A stretch of DNA of 5,952 nucleotides. Source: Alphaproteobacteria bacterium UBA2723. GTDB taxonomy: Bacteria > Pseudomonadota > Alphaproteobacteria > RF32 > CAG-239. The translations under genes were made by a program, and so were the position numbers. Shown here in pieces: positions 5,842-5,952 of the stretch; the first letter of the stretch is position 1; each line of letters opens with the position of its first letter. The stretch spans positions 1-5,952 of the forward strand of contig DEKL01000064.1 of the NCBI GenBank assembly GCA_002353835.1, written 5' to 3'. The notes beneath the pieces are model-generated. The model was given only the letters and a program-made list of their open reading frames with translations. It searched no databases and was not told the origin of the DNA.

Positions 5842-5952
5842 ATGAAAAAACTTTTATTCTTAGTATTTATGCTTGCCGGTTGTACATATCAGCAAACAGT
5901 ATCTTCGTACAGCAGAATAGATTCTAATGCCAAGACGGTTGCGATTGATAGC
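5842..5952 (+). CDS. Small lipoprotein, N-terminal fragment (cut by window edge)
   Basis: An ATG at 5842, with AAGGGAG about 7 bases upstream (5828-5834), opens a frame of 37 codons that runs off the right edge without a stop. The product begins MKKLLFLVFMLAGCTYQQ: two lysines, a hydrophobic core and the lipobox L-A-G-C with the lipidated cysteine at residue 14. After Sec export it should be processed by signal peptidase II and anchored by lipid. T15 rather than D after the cysteine suggests outer-membrane sorting by the rule known from enterobacteria, if that rule holds here. The remaining residues (to TVAIDS) are polar and match no family I recognise. Its own promoter and the terminator upstream suggest it is not part of the hydrogenase operon. 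Confidence 0.8.
   Translation, partial: MKKLLFLVFMLAGCTYQQTVSSYSRIDSNAKTVAIDS

Overview
The window looks like a piece of an AT-rich chromosome from a diderm (Gram-negative), anaerobic, fermentative bacterium, probably living with a host. The diderm call rests on a YadA-type trimeric autotransporter adhesin and on a lipobox lipoprotein. The anaerobic call rests on a complete three-subunit [FeFe] hydrogenase, an oxygen-sensitive enzyme class. Taxonomy cannot be fixed from the sequence alone. Uncultured gut Alphaproteobacteria, Elusimicrobia and Negativicutes are all compatible, and I do not choose between them.

Layout. Positions 1-1407 (minus strand) hold the first 469 codons of a trimeric autotransporter adhesin: extended signal peptide, N-terminal passenger region, long YadA-like head of short left-handed beta-roll repeats, a neck, and the start of a coiled-coil stalk that runs off the left edge. 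Positions 1408-1708 are a very AT-rich intergenic region carrying the divergent promoters. Positions 1709-5649 (plus strand) are a tight three-gene operon with 3 and 5 bases between genes: a NuoE-like subunit (HydC type), a NuoF-like flavoprotein (HydB type) and the [FeFe] hydrogenase catalytic subunit (HydA type). A strong A/T-flanked hairpin at 5666-5704 ends the operon. A promoter-like region and the first 37 codons of a small lipoprotein gene follow to the right edge.

How the genes work together. The three hydrogenase subunits should form a soluble cytoplasmic complex that passes electrons between NAD(P)(H), bound at FMN in the NuoF-like subunit, and protons/H2 at the H-cluster, through [2Fe-2S] and [4Fe-4S] clusters. 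All expected ligands are present: three [2Fe-2S] sites, four [4Fe-4S] sites and the H-cluster. The domain set is reduced compared with the Thermotoga-type electron-bifurcating enzyme. The NuoF-like subunit has no C-terminal ferredoxin domain, and the catalytic subunit has no C-terminal [2Fe-2S] domain. Whether this enzyme bifurcates or is a simpler NAD(P)H-linked hydrogenase is the most useful open question here. No HydE, HydF or HydG maturase gene lies in the window. The adhesin and lipoprotein are surface proteins with no evident link to hydrogen metabolism.
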